Positions 19,634 to 27,601 of a stretch of DNA of 64,000 nucleotides are shown here, one piece after another. Under the pieces are notes generated by a model, which was not told the DNA's origin, did no database searches, and saw nothing but the letters and a program-made list of their open reading frames with translations. This stretch comes from Kaistella sp. GTDB taxonomy: Bacteria; Bacteroidota; Bacteroidia; Flavobacteriales; Weeksellaceae. The translations under genes were made by a program, and so were the position numbers. Position 1 is the stretch's first letter. Each line of letters starts with the position of its first letter. Location: assembly GCA_019459085.1 (NCBI GenBank), contig JAIBEW010000005.1, positions 51,156-115,155 on the forward strand, read 5' to 3'.

Positions 19634-20947
19634 TTAAATGAATTTTTTATAATTATTAATTTTAATATCTGTCGCTCCAATATCATGCATCAAATTATAT
19701 AAACCAAAAAAAGTACGGTTCATATAGATGAAATGCCGCGAACCGCGGTTGGCGTTTCTGCCCTTCATTTGAGTGTTTTTCGCATATTTGTGACCCAGAT
19801 TGGCAATGTCGCTGAAGAATTTCTGATCAGAAAAATCAAAAGTTTCATTCTGAAAAGGGGTGGTAAACATATACAGCAACTCATAGAATATTTCGGTAAA
19901 AAACTGTTTTTCGTCAGCAGAATCATCGGTTCTGATGATTTCCAGTTCCAGAAGTTTCTGGTCAAAGAAATTTCTGTTTTCCAGATTTTCCCGGATGGAA
20001 AGTTCAAAATATGGGACGTAAAAATTTTCCGGAATGGTTTTCATACATCCAAAATCGATGGCGATGAGTTTTCCTTCTCCGGAAACCAGAAAATTTCCGG
20101 GATGCGGATCTGCGTGCACTTTTCGCAGATGATGAATCTGGAACATGTAAAAGTCCCATAATGCCTGTCCGACGTTTTTTGCCAATTCAGGATCTTTGTT
20201 TGCTTTACAGAAATCTGACAGGTGTTTGCCGTGCATCCAGTCCATCGTAATGATTTTATCATTCGACAATTCAGGATAATAGTCGGGAAATGCGATGCTT
20301 GGCAAAGGCTTGCAAAGTTCCTTAATTTCCAGACTTTGTTCAATTTCGAGTTTATAATCTGTTTCTTCCAGCAGTTTGTCCTCGACTTCTTTGAAATACT
20401 GATCAGAATTTTTTCCTTTGATGTTGAACATTTTCATGGCGATGGGTTTTACCATCGCCAGATCCGAAGAAATACTCTCTGAAACTCCAGGATACTGAAT
20501 TTTTACCGCCAGTTCTTTCCCATCTTTCATCGCTTTATGAACCTGTCCGATACTCGCGGCGTTGCTGGATTGGGGATTAAACTCGTCAAACAACTCCGTT
20601 GGTTTCTTACCAAAGTAATTTTTAAAAATTTTGTTCACCAAAGGTGCCGAAAGCGGCGGAACCTGAAACTGCGACAGCGAAAATTTTTCTACGTAAGCAG
20701 CAGGCAGGATATTTTTCTCCATGCTGAGCATTTGTGCCACTTTTAGAGCGCTTCCTTTCAGTTCTTTTAGGCCGTCGTAAATATCTTCCGCATTGTTTTT
20801 ATTCAGATTATCTTTGGCTTCCTCTTCATTTTTGGTGATTTTGTCGCCGTAGTATTTCAGATAGTTTACGCCAACTTTTGCACCGGTTGAAAGTAATTTT
20901 CCGGCACGCTGCATTTTTCCTGTAGGTATTTTGTCCAGTGTTTTCAT
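19634..20947 (-). CDS. ABC1/AarF/UbiB-family atypical kinase
   Basis: A 437-residue protein-kinase-like protein of the family that supports isoprenoid-quinone and carotenoid-linked lipid metabolism. Visible motifs: the family KxGQ element as ALKVAQMLS (about 70), the nucleotide-loop AASIGQVH, the catalytic loop HADPHPGNFLV and the metal-binding IDFGCMK. No membrane anchor is evident, unlike UbiB. The start overlaps the TetR stop by one base. Its place in the photolyase operon next to crt genes fits the observed link of ABC1 kinases to oxidative stress in plastids and bacteria (family knowledge); its target is unknown. Confidence 0.87.
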   Translation of the reverse strand: MKTLDKIPTGKMQRAGKLLSTGAKVGVNYLKYYGDKITKNEEEAKDNLNKNNAEDIYDGLKELKGSALKVAQMLSMEKNILPAAYVEKFSLSQFQVPPLSAPLVNKIFKNYFGKKPTELFDEFNPQSSNAASIGQVHKAMKDGKELAVKIQYPGVSESISSDLAMVKPIAMKMFNIKGKNSDQYFKEVEDKLLEETDYKLEIEQSLEIKELCKPLPSIAFPDYYPELSNDKIITMDWMHGKHLSDFCKANKDPELAKNVGQALWDFYMFQIHHLRKVHADPHPGNFLVSGEGKLIAIDFGCMKTIPENFYVPYFELSIRENLENRNFFDQKLLELEIIRTDDSADEKQFFTEIFYELLYMFTTPFQNETFDFSDQKFFSDIANLGHKYAKNTQMKGRNANRGSRHFIYMNRTFFGLYNLMHDIGATDIKINNYKKFI

Positions 20948-21615
20948 CAGTTTGTTTTAAATTTTTCTTTAAAAAGAAATTTACCCAGATCCAGTATTTT
21001 TTTCAATGGCTGTACTTCCAGCAAAGCAAAACTGGTGTCCACGGATTTCTCAATAAAGATGTCGGTTTTTTCGAAACTGGAACTGGTATCCTCCATCCAG
21101 AATTTGAGTGTTGCGAGAAAATGTCCCCAAAAGACTTCCTCAATTCCTTTGTTCCTGAATTTTTCTATTTTTTCGGAATTTTCATTATTGATTTCCATGA
21201 GCGGTTCCGTAATGCCCAAACCTGATATATAATGTTGATACTCCTTTTTAAGCGGCCATAACTTTTTGAGATTGGCAAGCGCATTTTTTTCAGCATCTAA
21301 AAGATAGAGAACCAGGCTGCGGTTTAAGGTAAGCTGCTCAAAAAATGTGAAGTAAAAAGACAGCATCCTGTCTTTCGGCGAATATTGACCATAACTTTCT
21401 TCTAAATAAATTAAGCTGATACTTTCCTGCATGAAGTACACCAAAAAATCACCTTCCAACTGTTCGAAGCCGGGATAATATTTGTAAAAGTCGGTTTCAC
21501 TCATTTCATTCTCTTCGCAGAAAATGAAAACGTTCAGCGGCCTGTGGTTATTTCTAAGTACATATTTAGAATAGAGGTCCAAAATTTTTGCTTTGTCCAA
21601 ATTTCTATTTTTCAT
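20947..21615 (-). CDS. TetR-like transcriptional regulator
   Basis: From the preferred ATG at 21615 (MKNRNLDKAKILDLY) it has 222 residues; an upstream in-frame ATG at 21639 would lie within the promoter. The N-terminal 50 residues form a helix-turn-helix-like unit (LNVFIFCEENEMSETDFYKY) and the rest is an all-helical ligand domain of the flavobacterial TetR C-terminal type (FGHF-like segment VFWGHFLATLKFWMED). It is first in the photolyase operon and divergent from crtI, with a candidate operator between them, so control of both operons is likely. Confidence 0.75.
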   Translation of the reverse strand: MKNRNLDKAKILDLYSKYVLRNNHRPLNVFIFCEENEMSETDFYKYYPGFEQLEGDFLVYFMQESISLIYLEESYGQYSPKDRMLSFYFTFFEQLTLNRSLVLYLLDAEKNALANLKKLWPLKKEYQHYISGLGITEPLMEINNENSEKIEKFRNKGIEEVFWGHFLATLKFWMEDTSSSFEKTDIFIEKSVDTSFALLEVQPLKKILDLGKFLFKEKFKTN

Positions 21616-21636
21616 AACTTGGTATATATTTATCAG

Positions 21637-21644
21637 CAAATTTA
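21637..21644 (-). promoter_or_regulatory. -7 element of the TetR/photolyase operon (TAAATTTG)
   Basis: Read on the minus strand, 21 nt before the ATG at 21615. It overlaps the left arm of the inverted repeat at 21639-21664. Confidence 0.55.
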
Positions 21645-21664
21645 GTAAAAATATTTTCTAAATT
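21639..21664. promoter_or_regulatory. Candidate operator: inverted repeat AATTTAG-12-CTAAATT
   Basis: Perfect 7-bp arms 12 bp apart, in the gap between the divergent TetR gene and crtI. The left arm covers the TetR -7 box and the right arm falls where the crtI -33 region should be, so one bound regulator could govern both operons. The region is AT-rich, so chance cannot be excluded. Confidence 0.5.
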
Positions 21665-21677
21665 AAAAATAATGGTA

Positions 21678-21685
21678 TATTTTTG
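21678..21685 (+). promoter_or_regulatory. -7 element of the crt operon (TATTTTTG)
   Basis: Exact consensus match 17 nt before the crtI ATG. No good TTTG is present about 20 bp upstream, only AT-rich sequence with the inverted repeat. Confidence 0.6.
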
Positions 21686-21702
21686 TTCCATCATTTAAGT
21701 TT

Positions 21703-23172
21703 ATGAAAAAAGTCATCATCATTGGTTCGGGATTTTCTTCACTCGCTTCTGCCTGTTATATGGCCAAAGCAGGCTATTCGGTGGAAGTTCTGGAGAAAAA
21801 CGAACAGATTGGCGGACGAGCCTCGATGCTGGAAATGGATGGCTTCAAATTCGACATGGGTCCGAGTTGGTACTGGATGCCGGATATTTTTGAGCGTTTT
21901 TTTGCTGATTTTAATAAAAAAGTCTCCGATTTTTATACGCTACAGAAACTTTCACCGGCTTACCGCGTGTATTTTGGTGAAAATGATTTCATCGATATTG
22001 CTGATGATCCTGAACAGATTATTGAAACTTTTGAAAAAATTGAAAAGGGTAGTGGCATCCATTTGCGTGACTTCATGAATAAAGCAAAAGCCAATTATGA
22101 GATTGCGATGCAGGATCTGGTGTATAATCCGGGAAAATCCATTCTGGAACTCATCAGTCTCGAAACGGCAAAACGCCTGCCTCTTTTTGTGCAGAATATT
22201 TCAGAAACGGTCCGAAAAAATATTAACAATCCTAAACTGCGGAGTATTCTGGAATTCCCGGTATTGTTTTTAGGAGCAAAACCTGGGAACACGCCTGCTT
22301 TTTATAATTTCATGAATCATGCTGATTTTGGAATGGGAACCTGGTATCCGACAGGCGGATTCAATGCTGTAGCCGCTGGAATAGCAAGGCTTGCCGAAGA
22401 ACTGGGCGTTAAATTTCATCTGAATTCCGAAGTCTTGAAAATTGAAACTGTAGGAAACTCTGTTACCAAAATCATTACCAATGCCGCAGTTTTTGAGGCC
22501 GATCTGGTAATTTCAGGAGCTGATTATGCCCACACTGAAAGCCTGTTAAAATCTGAAGACCAAAATTATACATCTGATTATTGGCAGAAGAAAACTTTTG
22601 CACCTTCTTCTTTCCTTTATTATGTAGCGTTCGACAAAAAAGTTCCTCAGCTTCAGCATCACAATCTTTTCTTTGATACTGATTTTGAAGAACATGCAAG
22701 AGAAATTTATGATTCACCGGCCTTACCTAGAAAACCATTGTTTTACGCCAATTTCTCGAGCAAAACTGATGTTGGACTTTGTCCGGAAGGCAGAGAAGTC
22801 GGTTTTTTTCTGATTCCTGTTGCGGTAGATCTGGAGGATTCTCCGGAAATTCACGACCGCTATTTTGAATTAATAATGGATCGTGTTGAAGCGGTAACCG
22901 GCGAAAACCTCCGAACTTCGGTACTCTTCAAAAAAAGTTTCGGCGTACAGGATTTTAAAGAACGCTATCATTCCTGCCGCGGAAATGCGTACGGACTTGC
23001 GAATACTTTGTTACAGACTTCAGTTTTAAGACCGCGGATTGACAATAAGAAATTAAAGAATCTCTTTTACACCGGTCAGTTAACCGTTCCGGGACCCGGA
23101 GTTCCGCCGGCTCTTATTTCCGGAAAAGTAGTAACCGACTATATTTTAAAAAACAAACACCGAATTTTCTAA
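21703..23172 (+). CDS. crtI: Phytoene desaturase CrtI
   Basis: It oxidises phytoene to lycopene with FAD. The 489-residue protein starts with the dinucleotide-binding fold KKVIIIGSGFSSLASACYMA, has the second FAD contact GGRASMLEMDGFKFDMGPSW, and ends with the CrtI signature LFYTGQLTVPGPGVPPALIS. It is the first gene of a seven-gene carotenoid operon (gaps from 10 bp down to overlaps). Full length for the family. Confidence 0.95.
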   Translation: MKKVIIIGSGFSSLASACYMAKAGYSVEVLEKNEQIGGRASMLEMDGFKFDMGPSWYWMPDIFERFFADFNKKVSDFYTLQKLSPAYRVYFGENDFIDIADDPEQIIETFEKIEKGSGIHLRDFMNKAKANYEIAMQDLVYNPGKSILELISLETAKRLPLFVQNISETVRKNINNPKLRSILEFPVLFLGAKPGNTPAFYNFMNHADFGMGTWYPTGGFNAVAAGIARLAEELGVKFHLNSEVLKIETVGNSVTKIITNAAVFEADLVISGADYAHTESLLKSEDQNYTSDYWQKKTFAPSSFLYYVAFDKKVPQLQHHNLFFDTDFEEHAREIYDSPALPRKPLFYANFSSKTDVGLCPEGREVGFFLIPVAVDLEDSPEIHDRYFELIMDRVEAVTGENLRTSVLFKKSFGVQDFKERYHSCRGNAYGLANTLLQTSVLRPRIDNKKLKNLFYTGQLTVPGPGVPPALISGKVVTDYILKNKHRIF

Positions 23173-23182
23173 AATTATTAAG

Positions 23183-24028
23183 ATGAACAATTTAGAAATT
23201 TTTAACAATGTGTGCAGTCTCTCCTCTAAAATGGTGACTGAGAAATACAGCACTTCATTTTCCAGGGCTTCTACACTTTTTAAGCCGGAAATAAGGCAGC
23301 ATATTTACAATATTTACGGCTTCGTGCGCTTTGCTGATGAAATTGTTGATACCTTTCATGATTTCGACAAGGCAGATTTGCTTGATGAATTTGAACAGAC
23401 CTACCGTTCAGGTTTGGAAAAGGGGATTTCACTTAATCCTGTGATTCAGTCGTTCTGTACCACTCAAAAGGAGAAGAACATTCCGCAGCATCTGGTCGAT
23501 GCTTTTCTGCTTTCGATGAAAATGGATTTGGGACAGATCAAGGATTTAAACAGCGATAAATACAACGAATATATTTACGGTTCCGCAGAAGCGGTTGGCT
23601 TGATGTGTCTGCAGGTTTTTGTAAACGGAAACGTCGAAGAATATGAAAAAATGAAGCCTTATGCCCAGAGTTTGGGCGCTGCTTTTCAGAAAATTAATTT
23701 TTTAAGAGACATCAGCGCAGATTTTAATGATCTGAACCGCACGTATTTTCCGAATGTCGACTTCCGTAGTTTCAGTGTTTCCGATAAGAACGAAATTGAA
23801 AATGATATTGCGAAGGACTTTGCACATGCCGCTACCGGAATCAAAATGCTGCCAATCTCGAGCCGACTTGCCGTTTTCATGGCGTATAAATATTACCTGA
23901 ATTTATTCAAGAAAATCAGAAAAACGGAACCTGAATTGCTTCTATCAAAAAGAATCCGCGTGTCGAATGCCAGAAAGATGTACCTTTTCGGGGAAATGAT
24001 TCTGAATAAAAACCTTAATTTAGTATAA
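23183..24028 (+). CDS. crtB: Phytoene synthase CrtB
   Basis: It condenses two geranylgeranyl diphosphates to phytoene. The 281 residues include both Mg-diphosphate-binding Asp motifs of trans-isoprenyl synthases: RFADEIVDTFHDF near residue 50 and NFLRDISADFNDLNRTYF near 175. Soluble or peripheral membrane protein. It follows crtI by 10 bp. Confidence 0.95.
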   Translation: MNNLEIFNNVCSLSSKMVTEKYSTSFSRASTLFKPEIRQHIYNIYGFVRFADEIVDTFHDFDKADLLDEFEQTYRSGLEKGISLNPVIQSFCTTQKEKNIPQHLVDAFLLSMKMDLGQIKDLNSDKYNEYIYGSAEAVGLMCLQVFVNGNVEEYEKMKPYAQSLGAAFQKINFLRDISADFNDLNRTYFPNVDFRSFSVSDKNEIENDIAKDFAHAATGIKMLPISSRLAVFMAYKYYLNLFKKIRKTEPELLLSKRIRVSNARKMYLFGEMILNKNLNLV

Positions 24029-24034
24029 GTATTC

Positions 24035-24493
24035 ATGAGAAAAATAGGAATCTTTTTTTTGATATTTTTTGCTGCATTTTTAAATGCGCAGGATTTGAAT
24101 GATTTCAGGACGCTCCTTCAAAAAGGGGAAAATTCCGAAAGTGCTTCTGAAATGCTGATACAGACTTCTAAAACGGCTTTCGAAAAGAGCAGAAAGCCAA
24201 TTTTTGAAGCGTTTTTTGCCGTCGGAAACTTTTTTATGGCGAAACATGCCACGAATCCGATTTCGAAATATGCTTACTTTAACAAAGGAAAAAAAGCGCT
24301 GAACAATGCCGTTGTTAAGGATCCTGCGAATCTGGAAATACGTTTTATGCGCTATCTTTCGCAGGAAAATTCGCCTGCGCTGTTGGGATACAAATCCAAT
24401 CTTGCTGCAGACCGGAAATTTATTTTAACGGAAGTGAAAAAGTCAAAAGACGAAGCACTGATCCGCAGAATTAAAAATCATTTTAAAATTTAA
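24035..24493 (+). CDS. Unknown exported protein in the carotenoid operon
   Basis: A 152-residue protein with a clear signal peptide (MRKIGIFFLIFFAAFLNAQ). The mature part is mostly helical, with segments such as KTAFEKSRKPIFEAFFAVGNFF and YFNKGKKALNNAVVKDPANLEIRF that resemble TPR-like helices. No named family was recognised. It sits 6 bp after crtB and 3 bp before crtZ, so it is surely coexpressed with the pigment genes. A role in the periplasm or in carotenoid placement is possible, but nothing in the sequence shows it. Confidence 0.7.
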   Translation: MRKIGIFFLIFFAAFLNAQDLNDFRTLLQKGENSESASEMLIQTSKTAFEKSRKPIFEAFFAVGNFFMAKHATNPISKYAYFNKGKKALNNAVVKDPANLEIRFMRYLSQENSPALLGYKSNLAADRKFILTEVKKSKDEALIRRIKNHFKI

Positions 24494-24496
24494 GTC

Positions 24497-24964
24497 ATGC
24501 AAACCGTATTCTACATATTTCTTACTTTGGGCGTTTTTGTAACAATGGAAGGCATTACCTGGCTTACCCACAAATTTGTGATGCACGGGCTGGGTTGGTA
24601 TTTTCATGAAGATCACCATCAGCCGGGATATCCACATGTTTTTGAAAAAAACGACTTCTTTTTTGTGGTTTTCGCCGCTCCGTGTATCGTGCTTTGCTAT
24701 TTCGGAACGTGGTACGGACTGAATTGGATGTTTTTCGTAGGACTTGGCATTTTCCTTTACGGACTGTGTTATTTCCTCGTTCATGATGTGCTGATTCACC
24801 GCCGTTTTAAATGGTTCGATAAAACAAACAACTGGTATTTCCGCGCATTGAGAAAGGCTCATAAAATTCATCACAAACATTTGGGTAAAGAAGAAGGAGA
24901 GTGTTTCGGGATGCTTTTCGTGCCGTTGAAATACTTCCGCGAAGCCAAATTATCAACCCACTAA
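24497..24964 (+). CDS. crtZ: Beta-carotene hydroxylase CrtZ
   Basis: A di-iron membrane hydroxylase that adds 3-hydroxyls to beta-rings, converting beta-carotene to zeaxanthin. Its 155 residues show four hydrophobic helices and the full histidine set: His25 and His30 (HKFVMH), His37, His40, His41 (HEDHH), His96 and His101 (HDVLIH), His122, His125, His126 (HKIHH). It follows the exported-protein gene by 3 bp. Confidence 0.93.
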   Translation: MQTVFYIFLTLGVFVTMEGITWLTHKFVMHGLGWYFHEDHHQPGYPHVFEKNDFFFVVFAAPCIVLCYFGTWYGLNWMFFVGLGIFLYGLCYFLVHDVLIHRRFKWFDKTNNWYFRALRKAHKIHHKHLGKEEGECFGMLFVPLKYFREAKLSTH

Positions 24965-24974
24965 AGAAAAAAAC

Positions 24975-25700
24975 TTGCAGTCGTATTATTATCTTTTGCT
25001 TGATATTTTGAGTTTTTCGATGCCCTTTCTTTTCAGTTTCGAGAAGAAAAGGATGCATTTTATTCAGTACTGGAAAGCATTTTTCCTCGCAATTTTCACG
25101 GTTGGAATGTTTTTTATTTTATGGGACATTTATTTTACACAGATGGAGGTGTGGGGTTTTAATGACCAATATTTAATTGGATTCAGGATTTTTAAAATGC
25201 CGCTCGAAGAATATTTGTTTTTTCTGCTCATCCCGTATTCCAGCGTTTTTATTCATTATGCAATTGAATATTTTCTGCCGAAGTTTACACTCAGTGAAAG
25301 AATAACGAAGTATAGCACTTTCTTTCTTTTTATTTTAAGTTTCTCGGTGGCGGTGCTTAATTATGACAGGATTTATACGCTTGCCAGCTTTGGACTTTTC
25401 GCGTTGCTGATGCTTCTGCAGATGATATTTAAATGGAAAGATGCGCAGCGGTTTTACCTGAGTTTCATTGTAATTTATATCCCTTTTTATTTTGTGAATA
25501 ATGCATTGACGGGAAATTATTCTGAAAATCCAGTGGTTTTTTACGACAATGCCGAAAATCTTGGAATCCGCGTGGGAACCATGCCCCTCGAAGACAGTTT
25601 CTACTGTTTTACCCTTATGTACAGTATTGTGCTGGTGTTTGAATATCTCAAGAAAAGGTGGAACTACCCGTCAAATTTTAAACAATTAAATGAAAATTAA
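24975..25700 (+). CDS. Lycopene cyclase, fused CrtYcd-type
   Basis: The 241-residue integral membrane protein has two tandem repeats of the three-helix lycopene-cyclase domain, recognisable from FRIFKMPLEEYLFFLLIP in the first half and VGTMPLEDSFYCFTLMYS in the second. The paired PLE(E/D) motifs mark the CrtYc/CrtYd family, distinct from FAD-dependent CrtY. It would close lycopene ends to beta-rings, supplying CrtZ. The start is a TTG (LQSYYYLLLDILSFS); the first ATG would remove part of helix 1. The end overlaps the next gene by 11 bp. Confidence 0.88.
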   Translation: MQSYYYLLLDILSFSMPFLFSFEKKRMHFIQYWKAFFLAIFTVGMFFILWDIYFTQMEVWGFNDQYLIGFRIFKMPLEEYLFFLLIPYSSVFIHYAIEYFLPKFTLSERITKYSTFFLFILSFSVAVLNYDRIYTLASFGLFALLMLLQMIFKWKDAQRFYLSFIVIYIPFYFVNNALTGNYSENPVVFYDNAENLGIRVGTMPLEDSFYCFTLMYSIVLVFEYLKKRWNYPSNFKQLNEN

Positions 25701-26175
25701 TATAATAAAACAGTCCGGAATCTATACCCTGACTTCAGAACAGATTCTGCCGATTTCTTCGGAAAAAGCCTGGGAATTTTTTACCGTTCCCACCAATCTG
25801 GATAAAATAACGCCCGCAGAAATGAATTTTTACATCACCAACAATCCGGGCAGCGAAACCTATCAGGGACAGATCATTACCTATAAAATCGGGATTTTTC
25901 CTTTCATCAAAAACAACTGGATTACCGAGATCACCCATTTTGTAAAAGGAAAGTTTTTTGTGGATGAACAGCGTTTCGGGCCTTATGCAATGTGGCATCA
26001 CGAACATCATTTCGCCGAAACGGAAAAAGGAACAGTGAAAATGACTGATATTGTAAACTTTAAACTTCCTTTCGGTATTTTTGGCGATTTCATAGCCGGA
26101 AGAATGGTGAAAAACAAAGTGAAATTTATCTTCGAAAGCCGTTTTAAAATTCTGGAAAAACTCATCATCTCATGA
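25690..26175 (+). CDS. SRPBCC (START-like) domain protein
   Basis: A 161-residue ligand-binding helix-grip protein: strand and helix SEQILPISSEKAWEFFTVP, then LDKITPAEMNF, a central sheet including WITEITHFVKGKFFVDEQR and a long C-terminal helix. Such proteins bind hydrophobic molecules. It overlaps the cyclase gene by 11 bp and the following dehydrogenase by 4 bp, so a carotenoid- or lipid-binding role is plausible, though unproven. Confidence 0.85.
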   Translation: MKINIIKQSGIYTLTSEQILPISSEKAWEFFTVPTNLDKITPAEMNFYITNNPGSETYQGQIITYKIGIFPFIKNNWITEITHFVKGKFFVDEQRFGPYAMWHHEHHFAETEKGTVKMTDIVNFKLPFGIFGDFIAGRMVKNKVKFIFESRFKILEKLIIS

Positions 26176-27599
26176 AGATATTTCTCACCGGAGTTACCGG
26201 TTATATCGGCAAAAGACTTCTTATACAGATATTGGAAGAAGGGCATTCAGTCGTCTGTTCGGTTCGGGATCCGAAAAGATTCAGCACGAAACTCTTTGAA
26301 AGTCACCTGAACCGGCTTGAAATTGTTAAAAACGATTTTCTTGAAGAGTCCAGCCTCCAAAATATCCCAAAGGACATTGATTTTGCGTATTATCTGATCC
26401 ATTCCATGTCTTCAAACGACGGTGATTTTGAAGAAATGGAAAGGATTTCCGCCGATAATTTCCGTATTGCTCTGGAAAAAACGGATGTAAAACAGGTCAT
26501 CTTCCTCACCGGAATCATCAACGAAGAAAAACTCTCGAAACACTTAAAATCGCGGAAAAAAGTTGAGGAATCGCTGCAAAGTGAAAAATATGCGTTAACG
26601 AGTCTGCGCGCCGGAATTATCGTGGGTTCGGGAAGTGCTTCGTTCGAAATCATCCGCGATTTGGTGGAAAAGCTGCCGGTTATGATTGCTCCAAAATGGC
26701 TCATGACCAAATGTCAGCCGATCGCCATCCGGAATGTCATTCAGTTTTTGGTAGCGGTGATGGGCAAAGAATTTACCTTCAATAAAAATTACGACATCGC
26801 CGGACCTGATGTTTTGAATTACAAAGAAATGCTGTTGCAGTATGCGGAAGTCCGCGGTTTAAAAAGATACGTTTATATGGTCCCGGTCATGACGCCCAAA
26901 CTTTCTTCGTACTGGCTTTATTTCATTACAAGCACCACGTATTCTTTGGCGCAGAATCTCGTAGATAGTATGAAAATTGACGTCATCGCCAAAAATAACA
27001 GTCTCGCAAAAGACCTCGGAATTCATCTTTTTTCCTACAAAGAGGCCATCAGACAGGCCTTTGACAAGATCAAACAGAACGACGTTCTTTCCAGTTGGTA
27101 CGATTCATTTACGAATCCGTTTCACGACAGGAATTTCTGGCAGTATCTGGAAGTGCCTTCCAAAGGATGTTTTAAAGATATCAGAAAAACAGAAATTACC
27201 GATGAAAAAGCCACTGTAGAAAGGGTTTTCAGCATTGGCGGAAATACAGGGTGGTATTATGCAGATTTTCTCTGGAGAATCCGCGGGTTTTTAGACAAAC
27301 TTTTTGGTGGAGTAGGACTCCGACGCGGCCGCAGGAATATGAATCATCTTGAAGCCGGAGATTCTGTCGATTTTTGGCGTGTTTTATACGCGGACAAAGA
27401 GGAAAAGCGACTTCTTCTTTTTGCCGAAATGAAAGTTCCCGGAGAAGCCTGGTTGGAATTTACTATAAAAGATGGTGTGCTGCATCAGGAAGCCACTTTT
27501 CGTCCGCTTGGTCTGTCCGGAAGACTGTACTGGTATTCCGTTTTGCCTTTTCACGGGTTGATTTTTAACGGCATGCTGAAGAAGTTGGCGGGAAAATAA
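26172..27599 (+). CDS. NmrA-like SDR / DUF2867 fusion protein
   Basis: 475 residues in two parts. An NAD(P)-binding epimerase-like half (KIFLTGVTGYIGKRLLIQIL, then CSVRDPKRF and ITGs-type LTGIINEEK near 115) is followed by a DUF2867 half (about 320-470; NTGWYYADFLWRIRGFLDKL and RRGRRNMNHLEAGDSVDFWR). This two-domain type is common in Bacteroidetes and often travels with crt genes and an SRPBCC protein, as here. It could modify or bind a lipid or carotenoid end group; reaction unknown. It is the last gene of the crt operon and ends 2 bp from the convergent ggt gene. Confidence 0.85.
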   Translation: MKIFLTGVTGYIGKRLLIQILEEGHSVVCSVRDPKRFSTKLFESHLNRLEIVKNDFLEESSLQNIPKDIDFAYYLIHSMSSNDGDFEEMERISADNFRIALEKTDVKQVIFLTGIINEEKLSKHLKSRKKVEESLQSEKYALTSLRAGIIVGSGSASFEIIRDLVEKLPVMIAPKWLMTKCQPIAIRNVIQFLVAVMGKEFTFNKNYDIAGPDVLNYKEMLLQYAEVRGLKRYVYMVPVMTPKLSSYWLYFITSTTYSLAQNLVDSMKIDVIAKNNSLAKDLGIHLFSYKEAIRQAFDKIKQNDVLSSWYDSFTNPFHDRNFWQYLEVPSKGCFKDIRKTEITDEKATVERVFSIGGNTGWYYADFLWRIRGFLDKLFGGVGLRRGRRNMNHLEAGDSVDFWRVLYADKEEKRLLLFAEMKVPGEAWLEFTIKDGVLHQEATFRPLGLSGRLYWYSVLPFHGLIFNGMLKKLAGK

Positions 27600-27601
27600 A
27601 T

